A stretch of DNA of 64,000 nucleotides from the NCBI RefSeq assembly GCF_014633365.1, contig NC_068344.1, positions 34,160,670 to 34,224,669 on the forward strand. Direction: 5' to 3'. Source of the stretch: Diospyros lotus (taxonomy: Eukaryota > Streptophyta > Magnoliopsida > Ericales > Ebenaceae). Position 1 is the first letter of the stretch. Each line of letters opens with the position of its first letter. The notes under the pieces were generated by a model, which saw nothing but the letters and a program-made list of their open reading frames with translations, had not been told where the DNA came from and made no database searches. Shown here one piece after another: positions 1 to 13,300 of this stretch. A program made the translations under genes and the position numbers.

Positions 1-3000
1 ACTCCAGACAGTGTCTTTGAGGTTTTCCCAGCAGGTGTCCCATTATCAGGTCCATGAAGAAAAGAGCATCTATCACCTTTACTGCAGAACCCACTGAAAT
101 AAAAATAACAGGGAACATTGACCTTGTTCACAGGTGCAGAGTTCCAATTGTCCGGAATAGCAGATTCAAATGACAGTTCCTTCTGTGCTTCGAATGGCTA
201 CAACAAAAGATAAATAAATAAATAAAAATGACACATTCTCCAATAGCAGTGGAATGGTTACAAGACAAAAAGATCAACCATAATAAAATTAAGCACTTTT
301 TATTTATCAAAATACAAATAAATGAGAGATGGTTAGTTATGCTACAAAGGTCTAGGAAAATGAAATTACTTCAGGGGAATGCTTTGCATACAAGTTTTTC
401 CACAGAAGTTTTATACAAAATGATGTGATTCTTTTACTTCATCGAGAGAGTTGGAAAAAAAAAAACACATTATAATAATTCATATTTATGAAAATATCAT
501 TGACACATCATTTGTGGCATTTTCGTATACAAATTCCACACTGACATCAGTCTCCATTAGAAATACTTGGTAGATAAATAAAAGCAAAAACCAAGGCTGT
601 TTAAATATCTATTCAGTTTCTACTCAACGCCTTCATTGTACTTCATCTTTAACAGTAATTTCACCATGTTATCTTGCATGGAATACAAAATCACATCAGA
701 ATTGTGGCCATTTCTAAAACATGTTTGAGATGCACGAATTCATGTTTTATGTTTCTCTAGAAACTAACTATGCAAGTAACTTGTCCAAAATTCATAGCTA
801 ACTTTTAAAATACAGTCTACTTTTATTTTCTTCCACCAAAACTTAGCAAAAGTACAGGAGAACTAAAAAGGGCAGCCTTCCAATATTAGTGATTTTTCTT
901 TTCAATTTTCAAGGAGTATCCCAATTAGACCACCTTTAATGGTTGGCATGGGACCTCTCAAAATCAAATGAACACTGGTTTAAACTGTTTAGGTCCCAAA
1001 ATTCAACTCACTACCTTGCAGAAAAATTGAATTTTACCATTCTGTTTTCTCCAAGAAAATAGTAACTTCGTCTGCTGAATATGGCATTTAACTTATATCT
1101 AATTTATTACCAATAATATAGAAATGCTGATTACAATAATATAGGAATGCTGAAACCAGTTAGACATCAACAAATTATGACAGTTCACTTCCGAGTTTAG
1201 TTTCTTTTTTTCAATAATGAATATCAAAGACATGTCAACGGCCTTCATTGGCATTTGGCACTAATAGTTAATTATAGGGTTAAATAAAAAAGTAATAGCT
1301 TCATAAACATACACTCCCTGCAGCTTGGTGAAATGGGGAGATCTATGCCATGTTCAATGATTCTAACACCCAATATTTGTTAGGAACAACAGTTAGAAAT
1401 GACTTTTATGCAAGCACAGTAAGACATTGGGCCAGCCTCCAGCACCATGGCTTTTATACAAATGATAGGTAAATGGTAAAAACTTAACAAGCAATCAAAA
1501 CCCAGCACCACCATCTAACATTAATGGCATGGAAAACTCCTATTAGTCTCCCTTTATTTTCCTCACAAAGGGCAAGGATATACCAAATATATATATATAT
1601 ATATATATTCAAGTGGAGGCAAGAAAATAATGTTAACTACAGAACTTAAAATGAATTCTCAGATGCTATCATGAAAAAGTAAGAAGATTTCGAACAAGTA
1701 GTATCCCAACCCAGAATTCTGCTATCAGCATTTATAAAACCAAAGCCCACATTCTTGTGTTTCTCAAGGTGAACCCAAGAATATGACCACACAAGAAGTT
1801 AGAATTTATGCACCAGAAATTAAGACAAGTGACAAATGTTTAAAGGAAAAATGATTATCTTTTAATGACTTTATCCCAACACAATTAGTTTACGAATTAC
1901 TAGTGATTCAACCAAGAAAGCATTGAAATCCAAAGGTAATATGAGTTTACAGGATGTCGAAATGCGCAAGAGGGATTAAGACAGCTCCCCGCCAACCAAT
2001 ACCAGCAATCTCTGGGGTTGAGTCTAGCCATCTCACTGTGCCTATATTCACATTCAATCCCCTACAGAGAATATTTCACAAGCAAAGTTAGCAACTTGCA
2101 GTTCATAGACCCTTAAACCAGCTCTATAAATTTGAAAAGGATAATACACAGCCACAGATTTTATTTTTTTTTTCAATACCACAAGTCTAAAACAAATTTT
2201 AAAAAAAAAAATTACTACAGGCTTGAAACTGTTGAACAAAATACTGCAGTTTCTTCCACAGTTCCACCTCAACAGCCACACTGGAATAGTTCAGTGTAGC
2301 AGTTACAGCTGACTTGCTGTGTGACCCCAGCAAGTACACTTTATAAATATTTGCCATTTGAACTTTCTATTTTTTTTCTCAATATATAAAGTAAGCAACT
2401 GGTGCCACCAGCACCTTACTAGCAGCATTAAATAGCTTAAGCTTCTAAAACCCATTCTCCTTAAGCAGCTTTACAACTGTGGAGGGAGGCAGTGGATGAG
2501 TTTCCTGTGTTTTCCAGTTTGCTCCAATCCCATTCACTGAACCCTCCACCACTGCCATCATCATCCACAGCTACAGCATGATAAAACCAAACCTAGAACT
2601 CAATCCCCCAAACCCCACAACCATGATTCCTGATACAGCTAGCTTGGCACCTAAATTACTATGATAATTAAGATAAGCGCAAAAAAGATAACTAAAACCC
2701 CAAAGGATCACAAGATTAGAAGCTAATTCAAGTAATACTGTAAAAGTGGTCTGACACCAAAATTGATCTCCAAGAAAGTAAAGTTGTTTTCTTGGATTCT
2801 TGCTACTAAAGAACTTGCTCAGGAAATAGTTTTCTTGGCTTCTTGCAGTAAAGATTAGATGCCATTTGATGCTGTTAGTAAGCCGCTGGTGGAACCAGCG
2901 ATTTGTTATATTTTGGGGAAAAACAAAATAGCAGACTCGTTGATGTCACTGACGAGTTTCCTATTCAATCTGCCACATTGGAACGCTTTTAGCGGGGACA

Positions 3001-3919
3001 ATGAGTTGGAAGAAATTGTAGTATTTTGCAAAATAGTTTCAGGGCTCTTCAAATATCTTCTAAAATTGAATCATTTTAAGAAGTCCAAAACCACACATGC
3101 AAGAGCATAGGTGAATTTTTTCTCTTTATTAATTGTTTTGGAAAATAGCAAAATATGAACGAATTAATTTAGTGATGTCACAAGACAGGCATTTCAAACA
3201 TAAAATCTACTTAGGAACCTAAGAACTTAAATTAAAATCCACTTAAAATTCAACTCAACTAAACTTTCTTTCTTTCTTTCTTTCTTTCTTCAAATCACAT
3301 AGGGTTGGATACTTGGACCCTCTTTCTTCATTCCATTTATCAGGGGAAATAGTTTGGGTGACACAGCAAAGGTACACATGCAAGTGAGTAACCATGGAGT
3401 CACACATACGCAGACATTGGTACAGGTCCAGACCATGGCCCCTGCATAAAGATTTCAAGAAACATCCCCCCCCCCCAAAAAAAAATAAAAATAAAGAAAC
3501 CCTAACTGGCAGTTTCTTTCTTACAAGGACATTCATCGTGGCACATTTGACACTGATTGAGCGAATTTAAGCCCTCTTTCACAAGTTAAAGAATTTGAGC
3601 GCAACGATCCAAAAAAGAAAGTAAATAAACAGACACATTATTGAAAATTCTCAAGATCACGATCACCAAGAACCCCGAAACAAATACACGCGTGTAGGCA
3701 ACCACACATCAGCAAACGAAATTAAGCCCTAAATCACCGGCGAATGCGCAAACTGAAAACAAATTCCAAACAAAAGAACCGAAAGGTGCCGCGAAGAAGC
3801 AAACCACGAATCGAAATTGAGAAAGATTTGGAGTGCTAAGATACCTTCTTGCAGGTGAGGGGAGAGGCCAAGAAGTAGACGCAGTCGGTGTTCCGCTTCT
3901 GCAATTCCTCCTCATCCAT
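1..3919 (-). CDS. CCCH zinc-finger protein, partial (5' three exons)
   Basis: Three exons are visible: 3845-3919 (start ATG at 3917-3919, 25 codons), 1951-2061 (37 codons) and 1-197, which runs off the window. All junctions are phase 0 with GT donors and AG acceptors. Each exon completes or contains a CCCH finger: [14 protein letters not shown] joined to GIECEYRH (C-x9-C-x5-C-x3-H, split by intron 1), then [19 protein letters not shown] (C-x7-C-x4-C-x3-H), then [20 protein letters not shown] (C-x7-C-x5-C-x3-H). The N-terminal layout, a [19 protein letters not shown] start and an NPRDCWYW second finger, is a known plant CCCH type of nuclear or RNA-associated proteins; I do not assign a number. 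The family role, RNA or nucleic-acid binding, is inferred from the domains. Introns are long: 1783 bp (2062-3844) and 1753 bp (198-1950). I see nothing coding in them; they hold an (AT)n tract near 1587-1608 and a (CTTT)n tract near 3263-3290. The C-terminal half is missing only because the window ends. Confidence 0.9.
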
Positions 3920-3945
3920 TTCTTGAAGTAAGAAACGGAGACTTC

Positions 3946-3948
<3 letters not shown>

Positions 3949-3982
<34 letters not shown>

Positions 3983-4082
3983 ATTTCGTCTATAATCGCA
4001 ATAGAAGAAGAAATGGGCGGAGAGATCGTAATCTTCAGTTACAAGGCAGAGAGAGAGATATATATATAGAGAGAGAGAGAGA

Positions 4083-4113
<31 letters not shown>
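3949..4113. repeat. (GA)n microsatellites in the 5' leader/promoter of the CCCH gene
   Basis: Pure AG repeats at 3949-3979 and again around 4048-4113, the second broken by a short TATATATATA stretch, lie 30 to 195 bases upstream of the ATG at 3919. On the transcribed strand they read CT/TC-rich, as is common in plant 5'UTRs and in GA-binding (BPC-type) promoters. The regulatory role is inferred. Confidence 0.7.
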
Positions 4114-4129
4114 TTGTGAGCTTCTGAGC

Positions 4130-6742
4130 TTCTCGAAACCTATTTCAATAGAATTACAATCAGAATTTTAATTTTAACGTTTTAATAATTCTATCTGAGC
4201 TAAAATTTCGTAATTTTAATATTCGGAATTGGTGGAATTAAAATAAAAATTACAATTCTAACCCCATAGTTTTAATAATTTTAATAAGAATTTTATTATT
4301 CTAATATTTGAAATAATAATAAAGTATTTAAAAATAGAATTAAATTCTACTTTCTTTGGAACAAGATGGAAATATAATTACATGAACAGTTTTGTCATAT
4401 TATTTTTTAAAAAAAATTATATTTGATATTTTTAAAGTTTAAGATAATTATAAAAATTATCCGTTTGAAAAAATACGAGTATCCTTAAAAATTAATGTTG
4501 TGTTGTAATTTTTTTGATACTAATTAACCATAGTTAAATATTTTTTTAATGACCAAAATACCCTTGTATTTCAAAAAAAAATTGTCTTATCTCTTTATCT
4601 GTTTCTCTTTCTTCCTTCTCCGTTGACTAAATAGTTGTAGTTCTCGAGAAATTGTTGCCTTTGCTCTTTTTTGACACTTTTTGTTCACTATTTTTGTGTT
4701 ATTATCACCGACCATTTTTATTTGTGTTTTTCCAATGTGTCATTTTTTGTTCTTTTTTCTTATTCTTATAACTCAATTGAATTTACTCATTATTGCAAAT
4801 GTAACCATTTTCACCAACCACCTTACTCTCATCAAGATAGAGGTAATTATTATTATTTTTTTCTCTTTCTCTTTATTAATTTAATCAAAATTTGGTAGGG
4901 TCTGTGTCAAATTTGGATGTGTAAGGTTCAATCAAACCTAGCAAATCTTTTGTATTTGTATTTGAATCTACATCTAAGTTTGCAATCAAACCAAATTTAG
5001 AGAGTTCAAATCTAGTAATTGTTGATAGGCAACGATCATTGATTATTATTTTTTTTTTTTTAAATTCAGAGAAGAGATGAGAGAAGAAAGAGAATGAAAG
5101 GTAAAATAGTCATTTTATTTATTGATTTAATTATGAAGAGGTTATTGTTATTTTTAAAATGTCAATAATGTTTTTGCAATTATGTTAAAACTCAAGGGTA
5201 ATAATTGCAATTTACACTACTTCTAACAATTCTATAGAAAAAGTTAATTTACAACATTTGAACAATTGAATTTAGTTTTTAAGTGTTATATGCAAAAAAA
5301 TAAATAACTTTGAATTACGTTCTTGTATTGTAAAAAAAAAAAAAATTAAGTATAAAAATAAGATTATATAGCCATCACATATATAATAATAATAATGATA
5401 TTTTATCATTAAATTATTATAATTAAAATAAAAAAACTAAAATCATGTTAAATCAATATGATTTGGACAACTAAGATAAAAGATAAGAATATTAACATTG
5501 ATAGAGAAAAAGAAGGAAAAGGAGAAAAAAAGAAGAAAATTTTAAAAATATTATAAATAATTGGGAATGGTACTTATAAATATAAAATAAATAATTAAGT
5601 GAAGTTTTAAAATTAGTAACGAGAATGACTTAAATAAATAACTATTATTTTTTTTTTAATTTGAAAAACTCAAAAGATCTTCTATCAATGTATAATTTTT
5701 GCCTAACACCATCTCATCTTTTGTAAAATTCACAACCTTGACATGTTCTCAGTCTCATTAGACGGACATATGAATTGGAGCTCAAAATTTGAGGTTTAAC
5801 CTCTTGAGTAGACGCAAATTATCAATAGTCACATAAAAATAAAGGAGTTTGATGGGTCACCATATTCAGTTTTGTTTGATCAGCAAGAATTTGTTCTAGA
5901 AAATTGTGAAGGAGAATCACTCAGGAAAAAAGAACTATTTTTCTTGTAATTCATTTGTGATTAGAAATGTCATAAAATATAAGAAATTACTTTGAATTTT
6001 GGAATTTTAATGTTTATTTATTTATTTTTTATTGTAAAACAACACAAAGAGATTGTAAATGAGAAAGCTTTTTTAATGTTCATGTCAAACAACATAAAAT
6101 TTACTCGTAGACAAATTGCGAAAGAGGGCTGTGGGACCCATGAAGGGTGGTGGAACACTCCCCCTTGCAAGCCCGCATCGTTGTTGTCTGCAACATTGGA
6201 CAACATAGCAGCTGCCTTACAAATTAAGTTAAAAACCAATTTCTTTCAAACCCTTATGCTTCTTTCTTTTTTTTTTTTCAAGTCAAACTCAAACTTGGGT
6301 CTGCAGGGAACTCGAAATCTCCAAGGTTCTTTAATTTTGTTTTCCTGTACCTTTGAAAAATATAATCCCAAACACACCACAAGGGATCCCCCAAATGAAC
6401 ATTAAACTCAATCTGCAGAAACAAAACCATGAAAGTGATACCGAGTTTAGGAAACAAATCTATAATATGATAACTCTCAGATTACACTTTCTAAGTTCAC
6501 AAAACAGTGCCAAATAAGCCACAAAACCAGAGAGTCCACTAAAGGAGGAAGTTCTTCATAATCATACATTGGCATTTAAGGGACTTCCCCAAAATGTGTT
6601 ATTTTTCTTTGGAAATGGTTCTTGCGGCAGTCAATTTCTTGGTTTCTGTAGTCTAGCAGCATAATGTATTTCATCAAAATTCAGTTTATTCCAAAAAATT
6701 GAGTAATCGTGTCGCATGGATTCTGATTTGCTCTGATTCAAA
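4130..6742. other. Intergenic AT-rich region
   Basis: The 2.6 kb between the CCCH gene promoter and the CBR2-like stop codon is very AT-rich, with poly-A/T runs and no supported gene. The stretch from about 6560 to 6742 is probably 3'UTR of the CBR2-like gene. The longest open frame, 5992-6405 on plus, has no recognisable domain and low-complexity F/K-rich segments, so I do not call it. Confidence 0.6.
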
Positions 6743-9700
6743 TCAAAATTTGTAGACCATTTGTTCTGTGTATCCAGCTTCCTTGAGTAGGCCAGAGAGC
6801 TGCAACAAAACCAAATAAAAGGCTCGGAATAAGCAAATGTTGGGAAATCGATTCAATATCAATCTATACTGCACTATAATGCTGTTCCATACCTCGCCTT
6901 GTGAGCGATCTTTAGCCTTATCACCGGAAATATGATTCATCATTCCAGGGGGACCGCATACCTGAAGAAAGTAGGATAAAAGTGATTTGATTAATCAAAT
7001 GAATGAAGGCAAATCTAGCTTACAACTTCCTCTCAAGTTGAGAATTAACATGTCAAACAATGCGAGCAATCCCATAGCCATCCATGCTTGTAGCAGTTTT
7101 AAGTACATCAAGACTGATGGACTCGGCTTCAAGGGGCAATAAATAAAAATGCAGCTTTGAGATTTATGCTGAAAAAGTATACAATAGGAAGACATATCCA
7201 TCTTGAACTGCATGGCATCACAACCAGTACAACAGTTTTCAGACAGTACATAGTTTCTCTCTCTTATTCTCCATATTTACCCAATTGCTGCTGTTACTCA
7301 AATTGCAGAGCCAGTTTCCCATTTCTTTATATTAAAAGTACAAGGACCACGAAGCTTTTGATTTGAATATGTTAATTGCTTCAGTGCCTGATAAAAAAGA
7401 TAAAAAGGAAACAAGAAGTCGTTTGGTACTCGACATAAAATTTAATATCTTTGCCTCAGGAACCATCATCTGGTTCATGGACTGCCCTTTCTTTCTTTTA
7501 GTAATTTGGTTTAAGGACTACCTTCATTTACTTCTCAGTTTTTCCTGTTTGAGGACCTTTAACAAGAGATCAGATATTAATCATTCTAGGCAAAGCATGC
7601 ATGTATGGCAGATTGAAAATATGACCTAGCAAACTAGAATTAGAACTTGACCATTTGGGTAACATATACAGCTTTGACATATTAACGATGTGAATAAGCA
7701 AACTGTAATAGGCTTCATATTTTAGGTATCAGACAACTGAACTTTATGGAGAAAATATCTGGTTTTCTATTAACACTGCATTGTTGACAGATCCAGAACT
7801 ATATCCGATAATGTCAATGTTTATACAGCCAATCAATGAAAAAGTAACATTCTGCAATGCAAAGAACCAGAGGAAATGTATATAGTATTTGGAGAATTCT
7901 AGCTCTCCATATCAAACTATTTGAGTGTATGTCTCACACAAGGAGTTAAATTATATGCAACATCTTGAACAACTATTTAAAATGCAAAGGTTAGTTACAA
8001 AGTAACAGAAAAACTTACGAGGATAAGAGTATCATCACTAGGACCAGGTAAACCTTTCACAATCATATCCTTCGATATGTAACCTGAACCTCCTTTCCAA
8101 TCTTTTGATGGGCTATCAACTGTGTAGAATATCTGAAGTTTGCACAAGAAACCCAATCAGAAATGCGTATCAAATTTCAGGACACATAATGGTACCAATG
8201 AATCTGCTGGTACCTTTAAATTTGGGTGGCTAGCTTCAAGCATGTCAAGCTTCTGTTTGAGCAATATGTCATCTGGAGAAATATTTGCATAAAGCAAAGA
8301 GAGCTGAAAGGATAAAGATCCAGTAAAGTTATAATTCTTACAACTTACCAAGCCTTTATCCTACAATTATGGGTCTTCTAACACATAATACTTGCACTAG
8401 ACTGAATTTTAAATAGTTTCAATTATTGAAAGCCAAAATTGTATCCGGAATACTAGAACATATCTGCCAACAGAACTGCAAACTATAAATTCAAATATGA
8501 AGAGATAAAGAGATAACAGGGTACCTGTGTGTTGTCCTCAGAATTTTTCAGAACAGCCTCAATTATCTGAAGCATTGGAGCAATGCCAGTACCGCCTGCA
8601 ATCTGAATAGGAAGTATGTTTTCACATTTTCTAATAAAAAAAGCTATACATGTTAAGCTTTATAATACACTGGGCAACTCAATTAGTATACCAAATGCAA
8701 AGGACATCAATAGCAGTAAAAGTAATATTACAATGGTGACAGAGGGAATATGAGAAGAACTTAAATCACCTAATTTCCTTCTGATTTGATATGCATTTTC
8801 ATTTATTGTAAGTGGCTTTCTTAGCTTTTAAAGCTCTTTTGTTTTTTTCTTTTCTAGTAAATTACCTTCATATAAGTGCTGTATTAAGTTGAAGAATGGG
8901 CATTCCATTCTTTATTTCAGGAAAAAGCGCAATCCATAATCTATGTTATCGTGTTCTTCCTTCAATTTTAAGAGCTGGAGTATAGAAACTATTATGCAAG
9001 GGTGCATTTTGTTATATTCTACAAGCTTATTGGTATAGTGCAACAACAGTATAGTGACAAAATGCTGAAAGATCTAAGTGCTATAAGGCCTTTGAGAGAG
9101 AAAACCCAAGAAGGTTTTCCCTGGTAAGATATTTCACCTCCTTTTAGAGACAGCTTGAAACAATGTATGAGATAGAAGAAAATTGTCCAGGTTATCTGAT
9201 TAGAAATTAAAGAGAAACATGCGTTCTTCCATAAAGCATCAAAATATGTTTTACAGTGAAACACAAAGATGTTAAAAGACCCAAGAAGCACAAAGGCAAC
9301 AAGGTCTTCTACAGGCCAAGCACAAGGTACTATATAAAGTATAAGAAGTAACAATATACTAACATGGCCATTACTTATAAATGCATTTACAACTTAAAGC
9401 AAAATGAACAGAGAGTGAGATAGACCGAGTAAGATAAATGAACATATATGTTAATCTTTTCAACTAGAAAAAGTGTATTAAGTGAATGGTTAATGCAAAA
9501 CCGAAACAACAAAAATCCAGTTACAATTTCTAATTGTTCCTGCATACATGCACTAAGAATTACACAACATAAAAAATATTGATAAAGATATGATCTCCTT
9601 GTTTGTTGAATATATAGGACACCTTTGTTAAGCATGCAGCCAACTAAAAGGCACAGAGCCCAGGGATTCAGGTGGGCCTAAAGGGGCCTGACCTAGCATA

Positions 9701-10354
9701 GAAATGAGATGCTATTTCAACCTTTATGACTGCAGGTCTTTTGTGGCCTGGGCAAGCTTTTGACAACTATGCAAGGGAGTATGACAAAATTGCCCCAATC
9801 TAAAACTTCCGGACTCCTTAATTTAAATCTTGTTATATTTAGGAACTAAGGCATTGTAAAGAGGAAACTAGTATACAGTGCCATGGAAGGAGAACAAATA
9901 GGAAGAATGGCCCCTTTGGTTCATCAAATGTTGACACATTTTTTAATCCCTTTTAGTACTTAAAAAGCTACTAACGTTACTCATTGTCTATATTTTTTAT
10001 TTCTATGTTTGTTTTCCTTAGGTATTTGTTTGAATTCCTTTAATTGTGATAATATAAAGTGAAACCAAAGATGCCTTGTCCTTACCATGCCGATGTGTTT
10101 CTTCATATTGGGAGTATATTTGAGCTTCTCAATGGGCCTGGAATAAATAAAAAAGATCCAACGGTAAGAAGATATAGAAAAAATCCTTGCCTGCCAGTTG
10201 TTTATGTACATGGCTTACCCTTTCACTTCTAATACATCTCCCGGTTTTAATTTTGCAAGATGCTGTGTCATTTTCCCTTCTGGGTACACCTGCAAGAATT
10301 TGTTAAGATAAATGACCAAAATTAAATAGAACAGTGCAGATATACATACATATA

Positions 10355-10391
<37 letters not shown>

Positions 10392-13300
10392 GGCAAGATG
10401 GGAACAAGGAAACTTGTAAGTAGATGCTGTTAGATGCATACCTTAATTATTAAATCAAAGTATCCTTTAGAATCAGGATCAGATATAGGAGTGTACCTGA
10501 CAGGGATACACACTTCAGAATTTATAAGTTGGTCAATAAAAAGAGAGTAATAGATTGTAAATTGACAATGTAGAATATATCCACATCCTAACTTCAAAGG
10601 AGAATTGCTGTGGCTTCCACTGGACTAAATATCTCACTAAATATCAAGTTTCTCAAAATCTGAAACTTCCGCAGTCAATAAATGGAATCTGGACAGCATA
10701 TAATGGGTAGCATCGCAACTAAATTGCATACAAACATACAATTATATTGATCTACATACATTATTTAGATATACTTTCTGTGCATTAAAAAAAAAAAAAA
10801 CCCTCACATATGGATATCTGGGTAATTATTGCAATAACAACAAAACAATAAAGTTCTGAGAACAACCCTAGAAACCTTGAAGATACAGTTTGTGAAAACA
10901 TTGTAACAGAATTTCATGACTTTGAGAAAGATGTAGTGATGTATGTACAATGAATAAGTACACTGCTAGATACCCTCAACTATGCTCATTGTCATTTGCA
11001 CCTCTTTACTAAGAAATATTACATTCAAAGAAGCGCCAATATGAATACAAATACGAAAGTGGACATGGATATGGACACAATATCCAATGAAAACAATAAG
11101 AATACTGAAAAAGTACTAAAAATATTGGGAAAAATCCATTAATCCAATATAAAGATGCCATTAAACCCATAAATAATGACAGCATGAACATCATTTAACG
11201 AGAAAGGAAAAGAAGTAATTAATCTTTGCTAAAGTTGTGACAAGTGACAACCTGAATTTTACATTTTTTATTTACTCAATTGTAGATTTTAACATGAATG
11301 AATCTTTAGAAACTCTAATAAAATTAGATCATGTTCTGAAGAATGCCCAACTAGACATTATCTAACATGTCTCAAAAATGAAATAATAATAAAAATTAGG
11401 CAACATCTAGACATTATCTAACATGTATTTATATCCAATCAGTGTTGGATACCAATATAACACCCAAAATGAAGGGTGCATGGTTAATTACACTTGGTCC
11501 CCCTAATCTTTATACATTATAGCAATTGTACCCTTCCATATATGCTTGGGATGAGATGAATAATACAACAGTAACTTCTCTAGCAAAATAAAAATGCAAA
11601 TTGATGACAGAATTCCTGGCTTCCTGCTTAGACAACATGAAATTGAATACTAAAAGCTACAAGTAAGAGGCGGAGTGGTGGGGAGGAAGGTGGGGGAACG
11701 AGTGAGTGTGATTGGATGTAAGGGGGTGACAGTGAAAGATTTGCTATAAAAATTGGAAGTTAGGCTAAAGGTGTTTTAGCCGCATTATCCTCTGCCATTT
11801 TGGAAGTGTTGAAGTGTAAAAGAAATAATAGGAAATTGAACTAGAAGGAAGGGCTTTAAATTTTGTTAGTTGAGGGTGGTTTTTTAACAAAAATACGTCA
11901 TAGTTGAGGGAGTGTGGATGTAATGAAGCCTAATTTTAGGGTACAAATTGCCTAATTTAATTAGAAGTGCGTCTATGCTTCATGGTTCACATATGTGGAA
12001 AGTTTCTCACCCCCTCCCCCACTATACTTTTCTCTGGCTTCATAAAATATTAATAGACTTAAATGAGATGAAACTACATTTCTCAATGTTAACCTTTCTA
12101 GACTGAGTGCTGGAATGGTTGGACTTGGTACATGAAAGGGGCTACAGTGAGAACATTAGGAATATTTATTTGGACATTAGGAACACATGATATCAATGAT
12201 CATTGTTGCTTGATTTGACAATGGTCTGGCCTTATAGTTCCAGATTATGTGAGTTCTAGTAAACCACAAAATTTTGATAAACTTTCCTGATAGAAAATGT
12301 TAAAAACAAAAAGTATTGTAGTAAGAGAAATTGAACTGATTTAACAATGAATAACAAGTATGTAGTCTTGGAAAATGAGATTCAACATCAGTAGGAATAA
12401 ACACAGCCCAGCTCACTTGAGAATTGGTCCAAATCAAGGAGATATGAACAAAAAGTTTACCACTTGGAGCAAGCATGCCAAAATATGGGCAAGAAGACTT
12501 ACGGGCGTATGACATATTGCATTTTTCCTTCAGCATCTTGCCCTAATGGTGCCCTACAGAGTTGCAAAAATAAAGTGACAAATGCTTCAGATAAATTCAC
12601 TAAATCCAACAACCACCTTATCTGCCAAACTGAAATTTCTGATAGGAACAAAGCATAAATTTGCTCTTAGCATGTATAGCAAAACATACCTTGTAATGAT
12701 ACATGATGCTATATGAAGACCAAACCTGGCAGTTGGATCAAATGAAAACCTGCCATTATGCGGGAAGCAAGCTAGTCAAGGGCGAGCAAGCATTTTTTTC
12801 CAGAGTTCAACATACATGCAATCAGTTTGTGCATGTAGCAACGTTCCATAGTGATTCAAATAGATTTGACCTCACTAGTTAGCTGTTTTTATGAAATAAA
12901 TCCATTGTGCTTTTACTAGGTTGTGTATGATTCTTTAATGTTCAACAATACATATATAATGATGCTTTCTTAAAATCAACAGTCAGTATATTTGAGTTCT
13001 GGAATGCAAAACTAATAAACTTCTATTTGTTGTCCAAACAACCTTAGTTATTGGATGTTTAGGTGAAAGTTCCTTCTGAAAAGAAAAATATTAATTTTTT
13101 TTTCCTATGAGTTGATATGATGATTCTCTAAGGAGAAACTTCAACAGAATCAATCACAAAATCAGTTATATGGTTTTGAGGAATTGTCATTATCAATTGC
13201 TTAAATCTTCAGAGGCAAAACCTATAATTGAGAAGAAAGAAATAAGTTTACCATATGGGACAAAACTGAGGATTAATTTCAGTTGAACAATTATATTTTC

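Noticed and set aside
2859..3110. 83-codon open frame inside intron 1 of the CCCH gene
   Set aside because: It has no domain and no splice relation to the gene.
5992..6405. 137-codon open frame on plus
   Set aside because: It has no recognisable domain, low-complexity F/K segments, AT-rich surroundings and no splice or promoter support.
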